Of a stretch of 64,000 nucleotides of DNA, positions 35,418 to 44,735 are shown piece by piece. Each line of letters opens with the position of its first letter. The stretch's first letter is position 1. This stretch comes from Paracoccus sp. MBLB3053. GTDB taxonomy: Bacteria > Pseudomonadota > Alphaproteobacteria > Rhodobacterales > Rhodobacteraceae. Location of the stretch: positions 248,001 to 312,000 of the forward strand of contig NZ_JAVQLW010000002.1 of assembly GCF_031822435.1 (NCBI RefSeq), in the 5' to 3' direction. The notes under the pieces were generated by a model. The model saw only the letters and a program-made list of their open reading frames with translations. It ran no database searches and was not told where the DNA came from. Made by a program: the position numbers and the translations under genes.

Positions 35418-36799
35418 AGCATGTCGCGGTCATCGATATCGGCAAGACCAATGCCAAGCTCGCACTTGTCGAAGCTGAAAATCTGACCGAAGTCGCGGTC
35501 GTCACCCGACCAAACCGCCCCTTGCCCGGCCCGCCCTGGCCCCACGCGGATATCCAGGGGCTGTGGCAGTTCTTCACAGCCCATCTCGCCAGTTTTCATG
35601 CGGAATTCGGCATTGACGCGATCTCGGTCACGACGCATGGCGCGGCGGCGGTACTGCTGGATGACACGGGCTCGCTTGCTGTCCCGATGCTCGACTATGA
35701 ACATCCCGGCCCCGAGGATGCATACGCAGAATATGACAAGATCAGGCCAGATTTCCACGAGACGGGCTCGCCGCGTCTTCCGATGGGCCTGAACCTTGGC
35801 GCACAGCTTCACTGGATGCTGAAGACCTTCCCCGGACTTGCCGAGCGGGTCGCCCATATCGTGACCTATCCGCAATATTGGGGCTGGCGACTGACAGGCG
35901 TCCTTGCCTGCGACATGAGCTCACTGGGCTGCCATACGGATCTGTGGGATCCATGGCACGGTCGGTTTTCCCCATTGGTCGAGCGCCTTGGCCTTGCCCG
36001 GAAGATGGCGCCGCCGCGCCGCGCGACCGAGGTGCTGGGCGGGCTCTGTCCCAGCGTGTCGGCGCATACGGGCATACCAACCGGAACGCCGGTCGCCGTC
36101 GGCATCCATGACAGCAACGCTTCTCTTTTTTCCCATGTCCAGGGCCGAGAGCCCCCCTTTGCGGTCGTCTCGACGGGAACTTGGGTCGTCGCGATGGCCG
36201 TCGGCGGCGACGCGGTCGGGATGGATCCCGCGCGCGACATGCTGGTGAACGTGAACGCGCTTGGGCAGCCCGTGCCCTCGGCCCGTTTCATGGGCGGGCG
36301 GGAATACGAGTTGATCAGTTGCGGCAGCACCGCCTGCCCGACAGAGGAGGAACGCCGCAGGGTCCTGCTGGGCAAAACGATGATTCTTCCCCCTGTCGAG
36401 CCGGGCTCCGGTCCTTTCCAGAAAGGCGAGATGGCCTGGCGCGGGCGGGTCGAAAGCGAAAGAGAGAAAATCGCGGCGCTCTCCTATTATCTTGCGCTGA
36501 TGACGGACACCTGTCTCACCTTGATCGGCGCCAGGGGACCGACAATCATCGAGGGGCCATTTGCCCGCAATACCGATTTCCTCGATATGCTGGCCGTGCT
36601 TCGTGGCGATGGCGTCGAGATTGCGCGAAACGCGACGGGCACGTCGGTCGGGGCGGCATTGCTTTGCATGTCTTCTGCCGAACCACCCGTTTCCCGGGGC
36701 TGGGCTTTGCCCGACCAGGCCGAAGACATGGCGAGCTATGCGTCTGCCTGGCGGCAGGAAGTGGCGATGCGGGGGCAACGAAGGGCCAGTTCGGCTTAA
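35414..36799 (+). CDS. rhaK: L-rhamnulose kinase (FGGY family)
   Basis: A 461-residue FGGY carbohydrate kinase phosphorylating L-rhamnulose to rhamnulose 1-phosphate. The phosphate loop [16 protein letters not shown] opens the protein, followed by [25 protein letters not shown] and the adenosine-site region [13 protein letters not shown]. In rhizobia this protein is also needed for rhamnose transport. ATG 35414 overlaps rhaU by 4 bases; a longer reading from 35330 lies in rhaU. It is the last gene of the operon. Confidence 0.92.
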   Translation: MKHVAVIDIGKTNAKLALVEAENLTEVAVVTRPNRPLPGPPWPHADIQGLWQFFTAHLASFHAEFGIDAISVTTHGAAAVLLDDTGSLAVPMLDYEHPGPEDAYAEYDKIRPDFHETGSPRLPMGLNLGAQLHWMLKTFPGLAERVAHIVTYPQYWGWRLTGVLACDMSSLGCHTDLWDPWHGRFSPLVERLGLARKMAPPRRATEVLGGLCPSVSAHTGIPTGTPVAVGIHDSNASLFSHVQGREPPFAVVSTGTWVVAMAVGGDAVGMDPARDMLVNVNALGQPVPSARFMGGREYELISCGSTACPTEEERRRVLLGKTMILPPVEPGSGPFQKGEMAWRGRVESEREKIAALSYYLALMTDTCLTLIGARGPTIIEGPFARNTDFLDMLAVLRGDGVEIARNATGTSVGAALLCMSSAEPPVSRGWALPDQAEDMASYASAWRQEVAMRGQRRASSA

Positions 36800-36830
36800 G
36801 GCTGCACAACGTGCCGGACGTCTAATACCG

Positions 36831-37781
36831 CTATTGCCCCCCCATGGCGCGATCCGCAAGAACCGCCGCCGAAGTGCGGTTGTCCACTCCCATCTTTTCA
36901 AAAACCTGCTCAAGATGCTTGCTGACAGTTCGCCCGCTCAGCCCGAGGATGCTGCCGATATCCGCGTTGCTTTTGCCCTGCGCGAGCCAGAACAGAACCT
37001 CGGCCTCGCGATCGGTCAGGCCGAAGCGGGCTGACAGGACTTCTTCTCGCGGCGCTCCGCTGCAATCCTGGATCGCGATCAGCAGATCCTGACCGCTGCC
37101 TCGCCCGAGATAGGTTAACTCGACCTGCGCCGAGACAAGCTTCTGCGCCTGCGACAGGGGGAGGCGGCGAAGGCTGGCGAGCCAGGCGAAAAGCTCGCCC
37201 GCCGCGCTCATCCCGCCCGGCGCCATCCATTTGTCGGGCATTTCGGCCAGAAGATCGCTGGCGCGCGGCGAGGCCCAAGCCAGTTCGCCGGTCACCGAGA
37301 AGGCAGCGACCGCCCGGCCATTCGCATCCAAGGCCTGTCTTGCGCTTGTCAGCTTCTGGGCATTCATGAGGTGGATGCTGATCCGCGCCATGAGCTCGTC
37401 GAGGTTCAGGGGTTTCGTCACGTAATCGACCCCGCCCGCCCGCAATCCCTCAAGGATGTGTTCTGGCGCGCCTAGGCCCGTCATGAAGATCACCGGTGCC
37501 ATCGCCGCCGTCGGATGCGCCTTCAAAAGCCTGCAGGTCTGGAACCCGTCCAGCCCGGGCATCATGGCATCCAGCAAGATGACGTCCGGAACGACGCGGC
37601 CGGCAAGTCGCAGCGCGGATTCGCCGTCGCGCGCTGCCATTGCCGTGATGCCTGCCTGCTCGACCGCCTCGGCCACCATCAGCAGCGAGGCCGGATCGTC
37701 ATCCACGACAAGCGCGATGCTGCGCAGGGTCTCGTCAGCCGGCATCGAGTTCTGCCGCAGAACCATATTCATCGAGGACAT
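36831..37781 (-). CDS. response regulator with LuxR-type DNA-binding domain
   Basis: A 316-residue response regulator. The receiver domain spans about residues 20-145, with acidic pocket DDD (27-29), phosphoacceptor Asp71 (VILLDAMMPG) and Lys123 (TKPLN). A middle region (about 150-245) resembles a degenerate PAS-like segment. The LuxR/NarL helix-turn-helix lies at the C-terminus (LTDREAEVLFWLAQGKSNADIG, then RTVSKHLEQVFEKMG). The ATG at 37781 follows a good AAAGGA site and overlaps the kinase gene by 47 bases, so it should be the kinase's cognate partner. It probably binds the palindrome upstream of urtA. Confidence 0.88.
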   Translation of the reverse strand: MSSMNMVLRQNSMPADETLRSIALVVDDDPASLLMVAEAVEQAGITAMAARDGESALRLAGRVVPDVILLDAMMPGLDGFQTCRLLKAHPTAAMAPVIFMTGLGAPEHILEGLRAGGVDYVTKPLNLDELMARISIHLMNAQKLTSARQALDANGRAVAAFSVTGELAWASPRASDLLAEMPDKWMAPGGMSAAGELFAWLASLRRLPLSQAQKLVSAQVELTYLGRGSGQDLLIAIQDCSGAPREEVLSARFGLTDREAEVLFWLAQGKSNADIGSILGLSGRTVSKHLEQVFEKMGVDNRTSAAVLADRAMGGQ

Positions 37782-40700
37782 GAGTGATCCTTTCGAAATC
37801 GGCCTCCATCAGGGCATCGCTAAGTTCGCGCACCAGAACAGAGGGAAGGGATTGGTCTGCGATCGCCTCGCGCAATTCGCGGACCCGGCCCAGTTGGGCC
37901 ATATCCCGCAATCTGGCGATGGTACCCGGCAGGACGCAGCCGGGTTGGGCCTTCGCGACCACCCCCGCTTCGCCGAATGGTCGTCGCTCCAGCTTGAGCA
38001 GGCTGTCGATGCGCGCGCGCAAGTCGTCAAGGATACAGGGCTTGGCGATGAAGGCGTCGTGAAGGGGGATTTCGGGCGCGCCGGACTGGGATTCGCGCGC
38101 ATGTCCCGACAGCACGATGACAGGTGTGGCGGAATGTCCATTGCTGCGCAGCCATTGCAGGAAATCCCACCCGCTAAGACCCGGCATGTCGACGTCGATC
38201 AGAAAAAGGTCGGGGCTCACATCGTCGAGAGCCTGCATCGCCATTTCCGCATCGTTCAGAAGGACCGTGTTGAACCCTTGCGGGCGCAGGTAGCTCTCCA
38301 TCAGGGCGAGATGGGTCGGATCGTCATCGACGATCATCAGCAGCCGCAGCCTGCCGTCATATTCCGCAGGCCCGGCGGTTTCGGACACATTGCTGGGCGC
38401 AGGTATGTCACGGGTTTCGGCCAGATAAAGCTTAAGGCGAAACAGGCTGCCTTTTCCCGGAGTGCTGCTGACAGCCACCTCTCCGCCCAGAATGTCGACC
38501 AGGAGCTTTGTGATGGTCAATCCCAGGCCAGACCCATGGCGCGTCATCCCGGTGCCCCGCTCGAATGGTTTCCAGATCCGGCCCATATCCTCGGGGCGGA
38601 TGCCGATGCCGGTGTCTTCGACTTCGATCGTGGCGACCTGATTGCGCCAGCCGATGCGCAGTGTGACACGACCCCGGTCAGTGTAGCGAAAGGCATTGGC
38701 AAGCAGGTTGATCACGATCTGCCGCAGGCGCTTTTCATCGACCAGCACCCATTCAGGCAAGGGGCCGGTCCTTTCGATCAGGAATTCAAGGCGCTTCTCG
38801 CGCGCGGTTTCCTTGAAAATGTCGGTGATCTGGCGGAGAAGATCGGGAAGATGCACTCGTGTCCTGTTGAGATCGAGCCGCCCCGCCTCGATCTTCGAGA
38901 TGTCGAGCAAACCTTCGATCAATCCTGCAAGATGTTCGCTTGACCGCCTGATCGCGCGAACTGCCTCGCGACGCCCGGATGGGATCTGCGGATCTGCATC
39001 AAGCAGTTGCGCAAAGCCGTATATTGCGTTCAGCGGGGTGCGCAACTCATGGCTCAGCCCCGCCATGTAACGGGTTTTCGCAAGGTTCGCGGCCTCGGCC
39101 TTTTCCTTTGCTTCCTGCAGCGCGCGGTCGGTTCGTTCATGCGCCCGGATCTCGCGCAAGAGACGCTCGGTCTGTCTCTCGGTATCGCGCTGTGCGGCAA
39201 GACGCGCCTCTCGGGTCAGCAGGAACAGCCATACGGCAACCCCGGAAGCGACCATGGTGGATGCCAATATGACGGCCAGAAGTGGATCCAACGCGGGCTG
39301 GTTCGCGGTTCGGCGGATCATCCACAGAAGCGTTGCCACGCCTCCGGTCAGGACCGAGGTTCCCATAAGGAACTGGGTGAGCCGCCCGCCAAGCAACCTT
39401 CCGAGAGGGCCGGGCAGGATCGCCTGCGCGCGACTTTTGGTCAACTGGCCCAGCCCGACCTCGGGCTTGCAGACATCGTTGCACGAGGCATTCAGCGAAC
39501 AGCACAGCGAACAGATCGGAGCCGCATAGAACGGGCAGCTCGTCATGTCCTCTCGATCGAAACGGTAATCGCAAAGGCAGCATGAAATCAGGCCTTCGGG
39601 AAGATCAGCCGGTGGGCGGGCCAGATAGTATCGCCCGCGTGTCGCGATAGCGATCAGGGGTGCCGCCACGATCGCGCCTCCCAGCGCGACGAATGCGGAA
39701 AGCGCCCGGGCGGTCGGGCCAAAGACACCGCCATGTGCAAGAAGTGCCAGCAAGGTTCCTCCCAGCACGGCACCCAATCCGACGGGGTTGACGTCGTATA
39801 GATGGGCACGGCGGAACTCAACGCCTTTGGGCGAAAGGCCGATCGGCTTGTTGATCGTCAGATCCGCGAAGATTGCGCCGATCCAGGCAAGGGCAACATG
39901 TGCATAGACAGAAAGCGTCGCCTCAAGCGCGGCGAAAACGCCTAGCTCCATCAGCAGCAAGGCGATCGCAACATTGAAGAACAGCCAGACGACGCGGCCG
40001 GGATGGGCATGGGTTACCCGAGAGAAGAAGTTCGACCAGGCGATCGAGCCGGCATAGGCATTCGTAACGTTGATCTTGAGCTGTGACAGGATGACAAAAA
40101 CGCCCGTCAGCAATAGTGCGAGCCATGGCCACGGAATGACCTGGGCGTAGGCGCCGTGATAAAGGATCGTCGGATCGATCGCGTGGCTGAAGTCGATCCC
40201 TTCCTGCTGGGCAAGCGTCACAAGCCAGGACCCGGCAAGCATCTTGATCGTCCCGATGAGCACCCATCCGGGACCGGCCGCGATCAAGGCGATCCACCAT
40301 TTGCGTCGCTCGGTCGGGGTCTTGGGCTCGGGAAGAAAGCGCAGATAGTCGACCTGCTCGCCGATCTGGGCGATCAGCGCCAGTACCACGCCGGAAGCCG
40401 CGCCGAAGGCCACGATCGGATTGATCTGCGCCCCGGCGTCATTGCGCAGCGCTCGGCCTTCGTAGCTTGTCCAGCCCGACAGGTCATGCCCCGCAAAGGC
40501 CAGGAGCAGGAATGGAAGGACGTGGAGCACGATCCAAAGGGGCTGGGTCAGGGCCTGGAACGCCGAGATCTTGGAAAATCCGTTGACCACAAGGGGAATG
40601 ACCGCCACCGCCGAAATGAGGTAACCGATTGAGAGCGGAATTCCGAAAAGCAGGTTCAGCGCCATCCCGAGGATCGCGGCCTCGAGCGCGAAGAAGATGA

Positions 40701-41079
40701 AGGTGAACGAGGCATATATCAGCGAGGTGACGGTCGATCCGAAATAGCCAAAGCCCGCGCCACGTGTAAGCAGGTCGATATCGACCCCGTATCTGGCCGC
40801 GTAATAGGAAATCGGCATCCCGGTCAGGAACAGGATGAGACCGCCCCAAAGGATGGCCTGAAAAGCGATGTCGAACCCCCAGTTCAGCGTGATGGCGGCC
40901 CCGATCGCCTCTAGCGCCAGGAATGAAATCGAGCCCAACGCGGCATTTGCCACCCGCCCGGCCGTCCAGCGACGAGCGCGCCTTGCCGTGAAGCGCAGCG
41001 CGAAATCCTCCATCGTCTCATTCGCCGCCCAACGGCTGTAAAGCCGTCGTTCGCGCGTCGCCTCAACGCCCGTGATCAT
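37735..41079 (-). CDS. hybrid sensor kinase with NCS1 transporter-like sensory domain
   Basis: A 1114-residue membrane protein. Residues about 20-480 form an NCS1 (cytosine/purine/allantoin permease) domain with some twelve hydrophobic segments, including AALGSISFLALEAIGAAITL and INVTNAYAGSIAWSNFF. Residues 499-537 contain nine cysteines (CCLC, SC, IC, CC, SC, VC), probably a metal or Fe-S module. Two more hydrophobic segments (570-588, 598-622) lead to a HisKA domain with His677 (SHELRTP), an HATPase with Asn791/Asn795 and GTGMTRHGSGLGL, and a receiver with Asp962 and Lys1013. A ~100-residue tail follows. It likely senses an amide, urea derivative or nucleobase and signals to the overlapping LuxR-type regulator. 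Confidence 0.9.
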   Translation of the reverse strand: MITGVEATRERRLYSRWAANETMEDFALRFTARRARRWTAGRVANAALGSISFLALEAIGAAITLNWGFDIAFQAILWGGLILFLTGMPISYYAARYGVDIDLLTRGAGFGYFGSTVTSLIYASFTFIFFALEAAILGMALNLLFGIPLSIGYLISAVAVIPLVVNGFSKISAFQALTQPLWIVLHVLPFLLLAFAGHDLSGWTSYEGRALRNDAGAQINPIVAFGAASGVVLALIAQIGEQVDYLRFLPEPKTPTERRKWWIALIAAGPGWVLIGTIKMLAGSWLVTLAQQEGIDFSHAIDPTILYHGAYAQVIPWPWLALLLTGVFVILSQLKINVTNAYAGSIAWSNFFSRVTHAHPGRVVWLFFNVAIALLLMELGVFAALEATLSVYAHVALAWIGAIFADLTINKPIGLSPKGVEFRRAHLYDVNPVGLGAVLGGTLLALLAHGGVFGPTARALSAFVALGGAIVAAPLIAIATRGRYYLARPPADLPEGLISCCLCDYRFDREDMTSCPFYAAPICSLCCSLNASCNDVCKPEVGLGQLTKSRAQAILPGPLGRLLGGRLTQFLMGTSVLTGGVATLLWMIRRTANQPALDPLLAVILASTMVASGVAVWLFLLTREARLAAQRDTERQTERLLREIRAHERTDRALQEAKEKAEAANLAKTRYMAGLSHELRTPLNAIYGFAQLLDADPQIPSGRREAVRAIRRSSEHLAGLIEGLLDISKIEAGRLDLNRTRVHLPDLLRQITDIFKETAREKRLEFLIERTGPLPEWVLVDEKRLRQIVINLLANAFRYTDRGRVTLRIGWRNQVATIEVEDTGIGIRPEDMGRIWKPFERGTGMTRHGSGLGLTITKLLVDILGGEVAVSSTPGKGSLFRLKLYLAETRDIPAPSNVSETAGPAEYDGRLRLLMIVDDDPTHLALMESYLRPQGFNTVLLNDAEMAMQALDDVSPDLFLIDVDMPGLSGWDFLQWLRSNGHSATPVIVLSGHARESQSGAPEIPLHDAFIAKPCILDDLRARIDSLLKLERRPFGEAGVVAKAQPGCVLPGTIARLRDMAQLGRVRELREAIADQSLPSVLVRELSDALMEADFERITHVLDEYGSAAELDAG

Positions 41080-41138
41080 CTTCGTTTCCCTGTCGTGCCC
41101 GGCTTGATGCCGGATCGCTTTCGCCCACGGTTTCTTCC

Positions 41139-41152
41139 GCAGTGCAGCATTC
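41139..41152. repeat. 14-bp direct repeat, copy 1
   Basis: GCAGTGCAGCATTC at 41139-41152 recurs exactly at 41216-41229, 77 bp apart start to start. The first copy lies 60 bases before the kinase start, the second 67 bases before urtA, so each divergent gene has one. Possible binding sites for a shared regulator; chance is unlikely at this length. Confidence 0.6.
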
Positions 41153-41194
41153 AGTTCTTGATGCGTAGGATGAGGGGGAAGAATGCGCAATTGA

Positions 41195-41212
41195 ATACGT
41201 CAGATGACGTAT
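41195..41212. promoter_or_regulatory. palindromic operator candidate for the amide two-component system
   Basis: ATACGTCA (41195-41202) and TGACGTAT (41205-41212) are a perfect 8-bp inverted repeat with a 2-bp centre. It sits between the divergent kinase and urtA genes, 83 bases before urtA, a usual activator position. LuxR/NarL-type response regulators bind palindromes of this size, so the neighbouring regulator is the obvious candidate. Confidence 0.6.
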
Positions 41213-41215
41213 GTT

Positions 41216-41229
41216 GCAGTGCAGCATTC
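41216..41229. repeat. 14-bp direct repeat, copy 2
   Basis: Second exact copy of GCAGTGCAGCATTC, beginning 4 bases after the palindrome at 41195-41212 and 67 bases before the urtA start. See the first copy at 41139-41152. A partial inverted copy, GAATGCGC at 41181-41188, lies between them. Confidence 0.6.
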
Positions 41230-41295
41230 CGCGCCAGTCTCGGTGCAGGACGGCGAAAAGCCCGCCACAGACCTCCCCCGAGACAGGAGCCTTTC

Positions 41296-42561
41296 ATGAC
41301 TGAAAAGACCCCCAAAGCCCCATTCACCGGGCCCTCGCGCCGCGCATTTCTGGCCGCTTCGGCCGGGCTTTCCGCATCACTTTTCCTTCCCAAGGGACTG
41401 CGGGCGCAGGATTTTCCCACTGCCGCAGTGAACACGACCGGGCTTGCCGTCACCGACAGCGACGTGACCGTCGGCATCCTTCATTCGGTCACCGGAACCA
41501 TGGCGATTTCCGAGACCGGCTCGGTCCAGGCCGAGAAACTGGCCATCGAGCAGATCAACGCGCAAGGCGGTGTTCTGGGGCGCAAGATCAAGTTCGTTCA
41601 GGAAGATGGTGCCTCGGATTGGCCCACCTTTGCTGAAAAGGCGCGCAAACTGCTTGTCGACGACAAGGTCGCCTCGGTCATGGGCTGCTGGACGTCGGCC
41701 AGCCGCAAGGCCGTGCTGCCGGTCTTTGAGCAGTATAACGGGATGCTCTATTACCCGACCTTCTACGAAGGGCTCGAGGAGTCGCCGAACGTCATCTATA
41801 CCGGCCAGGAAGCGACTCAGCAGATCATCGCGGGCATCGACTGGGTGACGCAGAACAAGGGTGCGAAAACCTTCTATCTTCTGGGTTCGGACTATATCTG
41901 GCCGCGCACCTCGAACAAGATCGCACGCAAGCATATCGAGAAACTGGGCCTCGAAGTGGTGGGCGAGGAGTATTACCCGCTTGGCCATACACAGTTCAAC
42001 TCGGTCATCAACAAGATGAAGCTGAAGAAGCCGGACGTGATCTACGCGATCGTCGTCGGCGGTTCGAACGTGGCCTTCTACAAGCAGTTGAAGGCGGCGG
42101 GCATCGACATGACCAAGGAAAAGCCCCTGCTGCTGACCATCTCGGTCACCGAAGACGAAATCCGCGGTATCGGTGGCGAGAACATCGACGGCGCCTATGC
42201 TTGCATGAAATACTTCCAGTCGCTCGACAACCCGAACAACATCGAATTCGTCAAAGCGTTCAAGGCCGCTTACGGCGAGGACATGGTGATCGGCGACGTG
42301 ACGCAGGCAGCCTACCTGGGCCCTTGGCTGTGGAAGGCCGCTGTTGAAAAGGCAGGCAGCTTCGACATCGACAAGATCAAGGAAGCCAGCCCCGGCATCG
42401 AGTTGACGACCGCCCCCGAGGGTTACGTCAAGGTCCACGAGAACCACCATCTCTGGTCCAAGACGCGCGTCGGCCATGCGCAGGCGGACGGGCAATACAA
42501 GGTCGTCTTCGAAACGGCGGATCTGGTCGAACCCGATCCCTTCCCCGAAGGGTATCAGTAA
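41296..42561 (+). CDS. urtA: urea/short-chain amide ABC transporter substrate-binding protein
   Basis: A 421-residue periplasmic binding protein of the UrtA/FmdD type, with a twin-arginine-like signal SRRAFLAASAGLSASLFL (residues 14-31). The mature part shows VTVGILHSVTGTMAISETG, AIEQINAQGGVLGRKI, VMGCWTSASRKAVLPV and YPTFYEGLEESPNVIYTG, which are UrtA hallmarks. Adjacent formamidase genes and the lack of any urease gene suggest the cargo is formamide or another small amide, though urea is possible. ATG 41296 follows AGGAG at 41285-41289. Tat-like export is unusual for this family and worth noting. Confidence 0.88.
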   Translation: MTEKTPKAPFTGPSRRAFLAASAGLSASLFLPKGLRAQDFPTAAVNTTGLAVTDSDVTVGILHSVTGTMAISETGSVQAEKLAIEQINAQGGVLGRKIKFVQEDGASDWPTFAEKARKLLVDDKVASVMGCWTSASRKAVLPVFEQYNGMLYYPTFYEGLEESPNVIYTGQEATQQIIAGIDWVTQNKGAKTFYLLGSDYIWPRTSNKIARKHIEKLGLEVVGEEYYPLGHTQFNSVINKMKLKKPDVIYAIVVGGSNVAFYKQLKAAGIDMTKEKPLLLTISVTEDEIRGIGGENIDGAYACMKYFQSLDNPNNIEFVKAFKAAYGEDMVIGDVTQAAYLGPWLWKAAVEKAGSFDIDKIKEASPGIELTTAPEGYVKVHENHHLWSKTRVGHAQADGQYKVVFETADLVEPDPFPEGYQ

Positions 42562-42570
42562 TCATATCCC

Positions 42571-42597
42571 GGCCGCGCGGCCCCTCTCTGCGCGGCC
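42571..42597 (+). repeat. hairpin after urtA (first of two)
   Basis: GGCCGCGC (42571-42578) and GCGCGGCC (42590-42597) form a perfect 8-bp stem with an 11-base loop, 10 bases after the urtA stop. It stands just before a terminator-like hairpin and may protect the urtA mRNA end. Confidence 0.5.
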
Positions 42598-42602
42598 AGA
42601 TG

Positions 42603-42629
42603 CGCCGGGTCTGATGGCCCGGCGGTTTT
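42603..42629 (+). terminator. rho-independent terminator or attenuator between urtA and urtB
   Basis: CGCCGGG (42603-42609) and CCCGGCG (42618-42624) form a perfect 7-bp stem with an 8-base loop, followed by GTTTTCC. This is the most conventional intrinsic terminator in the window. Because urtBCDE follow on the same strand, it probably works partially, giving more binding protein than membrane components. Confidence 0.7.
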
Positions 42630-42656
42630 CCTCACATATGCGCCCGGAGGTGTGCG

Positions 42657-43583
42657 ATGTTCGCCGACTACAGTTGGGGCGAGCTCCTGTCGATTTTCGC
42701 GATGCAGGGCTTTGCCGGCCTTATCCTCTTTTCCGTCTTCGTCCTCATGGCGCTGGGTCTTGCGATCATTTTCGGCCAGATGGGCGTCATCAACATGGCC
42801 CATGGCGAATTCATGATCCTGGGCGCCTATGTGACCTATCTGGTCTCGCGGCTGTTCGAAAGTTACGCACCGGCCTTGTTCGGGATCTATTTCTTCATCG
42901 CCATGGCGCTGGCCTTCGTCGTCGCGGGCGCGCTTGGCATGCTCGTCGAATGGGCGTTGATCCGCAGGCTCTACAAGCGCCCGCTGGACACGCTGCTGGC
43001 GACCTGGGGGCTGTCGCTGATCCTGCAGCAACTTTTCCGCACCGTCTTCGGCGCGCGCGAGGTGGGCGTCACCATCCCGCAATGGATGATGGGCTCGCTG
43101 CCGCTGACAGACACCATCGAGGTGCCGATCAACGGGCTTTTCGTCATGGCGCTGGCCATGGGGATCTCGGCCGCGATCTATGTGCTGATGTTTCGCTCGC
43201 GCTGGGGCTTGCAAGTCCGCGCCGTGGTCGCGAACCGCACCATGGCCGATGCCGTGGGTATCAACACCGAGCGCACCGACCGCCTGACCTTCGGCATCGG
43301 CTGCGGCGTCGCGGGGGTCGCGGGCGCGGCCTTCACCATGATCGGCTCGACCGGGCCGACCTCGGGCCAGCTTTATATCGTCGACACCTTCCTGGTCGTC
43401 GTCTTCGGCGGCGCGGGCAGCCTGATCGGCACCATCGCCTCGGCCTTCTCGATCAGCCAGGCGCAGTCGATCCTCGAATTCTTCCTCTCGGGCTCGATGG
43501 CCAAGGTCCTGACCCTGCTTGCGGTGGTCGGCATCCTGATGGTCCGGCCGCAGGGCCTGTTCGCCCTGAAACTGCGCAAGTGA
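42657..43583 (+). CDS. urtB: urea/amide ABC transporter permease UrtB
   Basis: A 308-residue LivH-type permease. Typical segments are FVLMALGLAIIFGQMGVINMAHGEFMILGAY, LATWGLSLILQQLFRTVFG and VANRTMADAVGINTERTDRLTF (cytoplasmic loop), with about eight hydrophobic segments. UrtB proteins have this QMGVINMAHGE motif. Start ATG 42657 is preceded by GGAGG. It is 10 bases before urtC. Confidence 0.9.
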   Translation: MFADYSWGELLSIFAMQGFAGLILFSVFVLMALGLAIIFGQMGVINMAHGEFMILGAYVTYLVSRLFESYAPALFGIYFFIAMALAFVVAGALGMLVEWALIRRLYKRPLDTLLATWGLSLILQQLFRTVFGAREVGVTIPQWMMGSLPLTDTIEVPINGLFVMALAMGISAAIYVLMFRSRWGLQVRAVVANRTMADAVGINTERTDRLTFGIGCGVAGVAGAAFTMIGSTGPTSGQLYIVDTFLVVVFGGAGSLIGTIASAFSISQAQSILEFFLSGSMAKVLTLLAVVGILMVRPQGLFALKLRK

Positions 43584-43593
43584 AAGGCAAGCC

Positions 43594-44727
43594 ATGACCG
43601 ACTTTCCCGCTATGGCGACCGGGCGCGACGGACGCTTCCTGAACCGAACCGAGATGCTTGGCGCCGTGGCACTTGCGCTTATGATCTTCGTGCTGCTGCC
43701 GCTCGCGCTTGATCCCTTCCGGCTGAACCTTTTCGGCAAATACCTGACCTATGCCTTTGTCGCGGTGGGACTTGTGCTGTGCTGGGGCGCGGGCGGGATC
43801 CTGAGCCTTGGCCAGGGCGTTTTCTTCGGCCTCGGCGGATATGCGCTGGCGATGTTCCTGAAGCTTGAAGCATCCACCCCCGAGGCCACCAAGATCCAGT
43901 CCACGCCCGGCATTCCCGATTTCATGGACTGGAACCAGATCACGGCTCTGCCCGGCTGGTGGCAGCCCTTCCACTCGCTGAGCTTCACCATCGTCGCGGT
44001 CGTCGCGGTCCCGGTGATCTTCGCCTTCATCATCGGCACGGCGATGTTCCGCCGCCGCGTGGGCGGGGTCTATTTCTCGATCATCACCCAGGCCGTTGCG
44101 GCGATCCTGACCATCCTCATCATCGGCCAGCAGGGCTATACCGGCGGCGTCAACGGCATCACCGACCTGCGCACCCTCAAGGGCTGGGACATCCGCACCG
44201 ACGAGGCGAAGACGATCCTGTATTTCGTCAATGGCGCGCTGCTTTTCGCCTGCCTCGCACTCGCGCAATTCGTCCGCCGCTCGAAGCTTGGCCGCATCCT
44301 GATCGCGATGCGCGACCGCGAGGACCGGGTGCGTTTCTCGGGCTATGACGTGGCCTCGTTCAAGATCTTCGTCTTCTGCCTCGGCGCGGGTTTCGCGGCA
44401 ATTGGCGGCGCGATGTTCACGCTGCAGGTGGGCTTCATGTCGCCCAGCTTCGTGGGCATCGTCCCCTCGATCGAGATGGTGATCTTCTGCGCGGTCGGCG
44501 GGCGCAACTCGATCCTTGGCGCGGTCTGGGGCACGCTTCTGGTCAACTGGGCAAAGACAAGCTTTTCCGAAAGCTTCCCTGAACTCTGGCAATTCGGAAT
44601 GGGTGCGCTGTTCATCGCGGTGGTCCTTGTCTTCCCCGATGGTCTGGCAGGGCTCTGGAAGCAGCATGTCGAGCCCTGGATCGGCCGGCTCAAGCCCCGT
44701 CGCCCCGCCCCCCAACCGGCTGAATGA
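43594..44727 (+). CDS. urtC: urea/amide ABC transporter permease UrtC
   Basis: A 377-residue LivM-type permease with a longer N-terminus and about ten hydrophobic segments. Features include LCWGAGGILSLGQGVFFGLGGYAL, QQGYTGGVNGITDL and the loop AMRDREDRVRFSGYDVASFKIF, all typical of UrtC. It pairs with UrtB in the membrane. A ribosome binding site AAAGG precedes it. Confidence 0.9.
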   Translation: MTDFPAMATGRDGRFLNRTEMLGAVALALMIFVLLPLALDPFRLNLFGKYLTYAFVAVGLVLCWGAGGILSLGQGVFFGLGGYALAMFLKLEASTPEATKIQSTPGIPDFMDWNQITALPGWWQPFHSLSFTIVAVVAVPVIFAFIIGTAMFRRRVGGVYFSIITQAVAAILTILIIGQQGYTGGVNGITDLRTLKGWDIRTDEAKTILYFVNGALLFACLALAQFVRRSKLGRILIAMRDREDRVRFSGYDVASFKIFVFCLGAGFAAIGGAMFTLQVGFMSPSFVGIVPSIEMVIFCAVGGRNSILGAVWGTLLVNWAKTSFSESFPELWQFGMGALFIAVVLVFPDGLAGLWKQHVEPWIGRLKPRRPAPQPAE

Positions 44728-44735
44728 GGTCCGCG

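Noticed and set aside
41195..41212. CRE-like TGACGT element as evidence of a bZIP-type or phage site
   Set aside because: The resemblance to a eukaryotic motif is coincidental; a bacterial response-regulator operator explains position and symmetry better.
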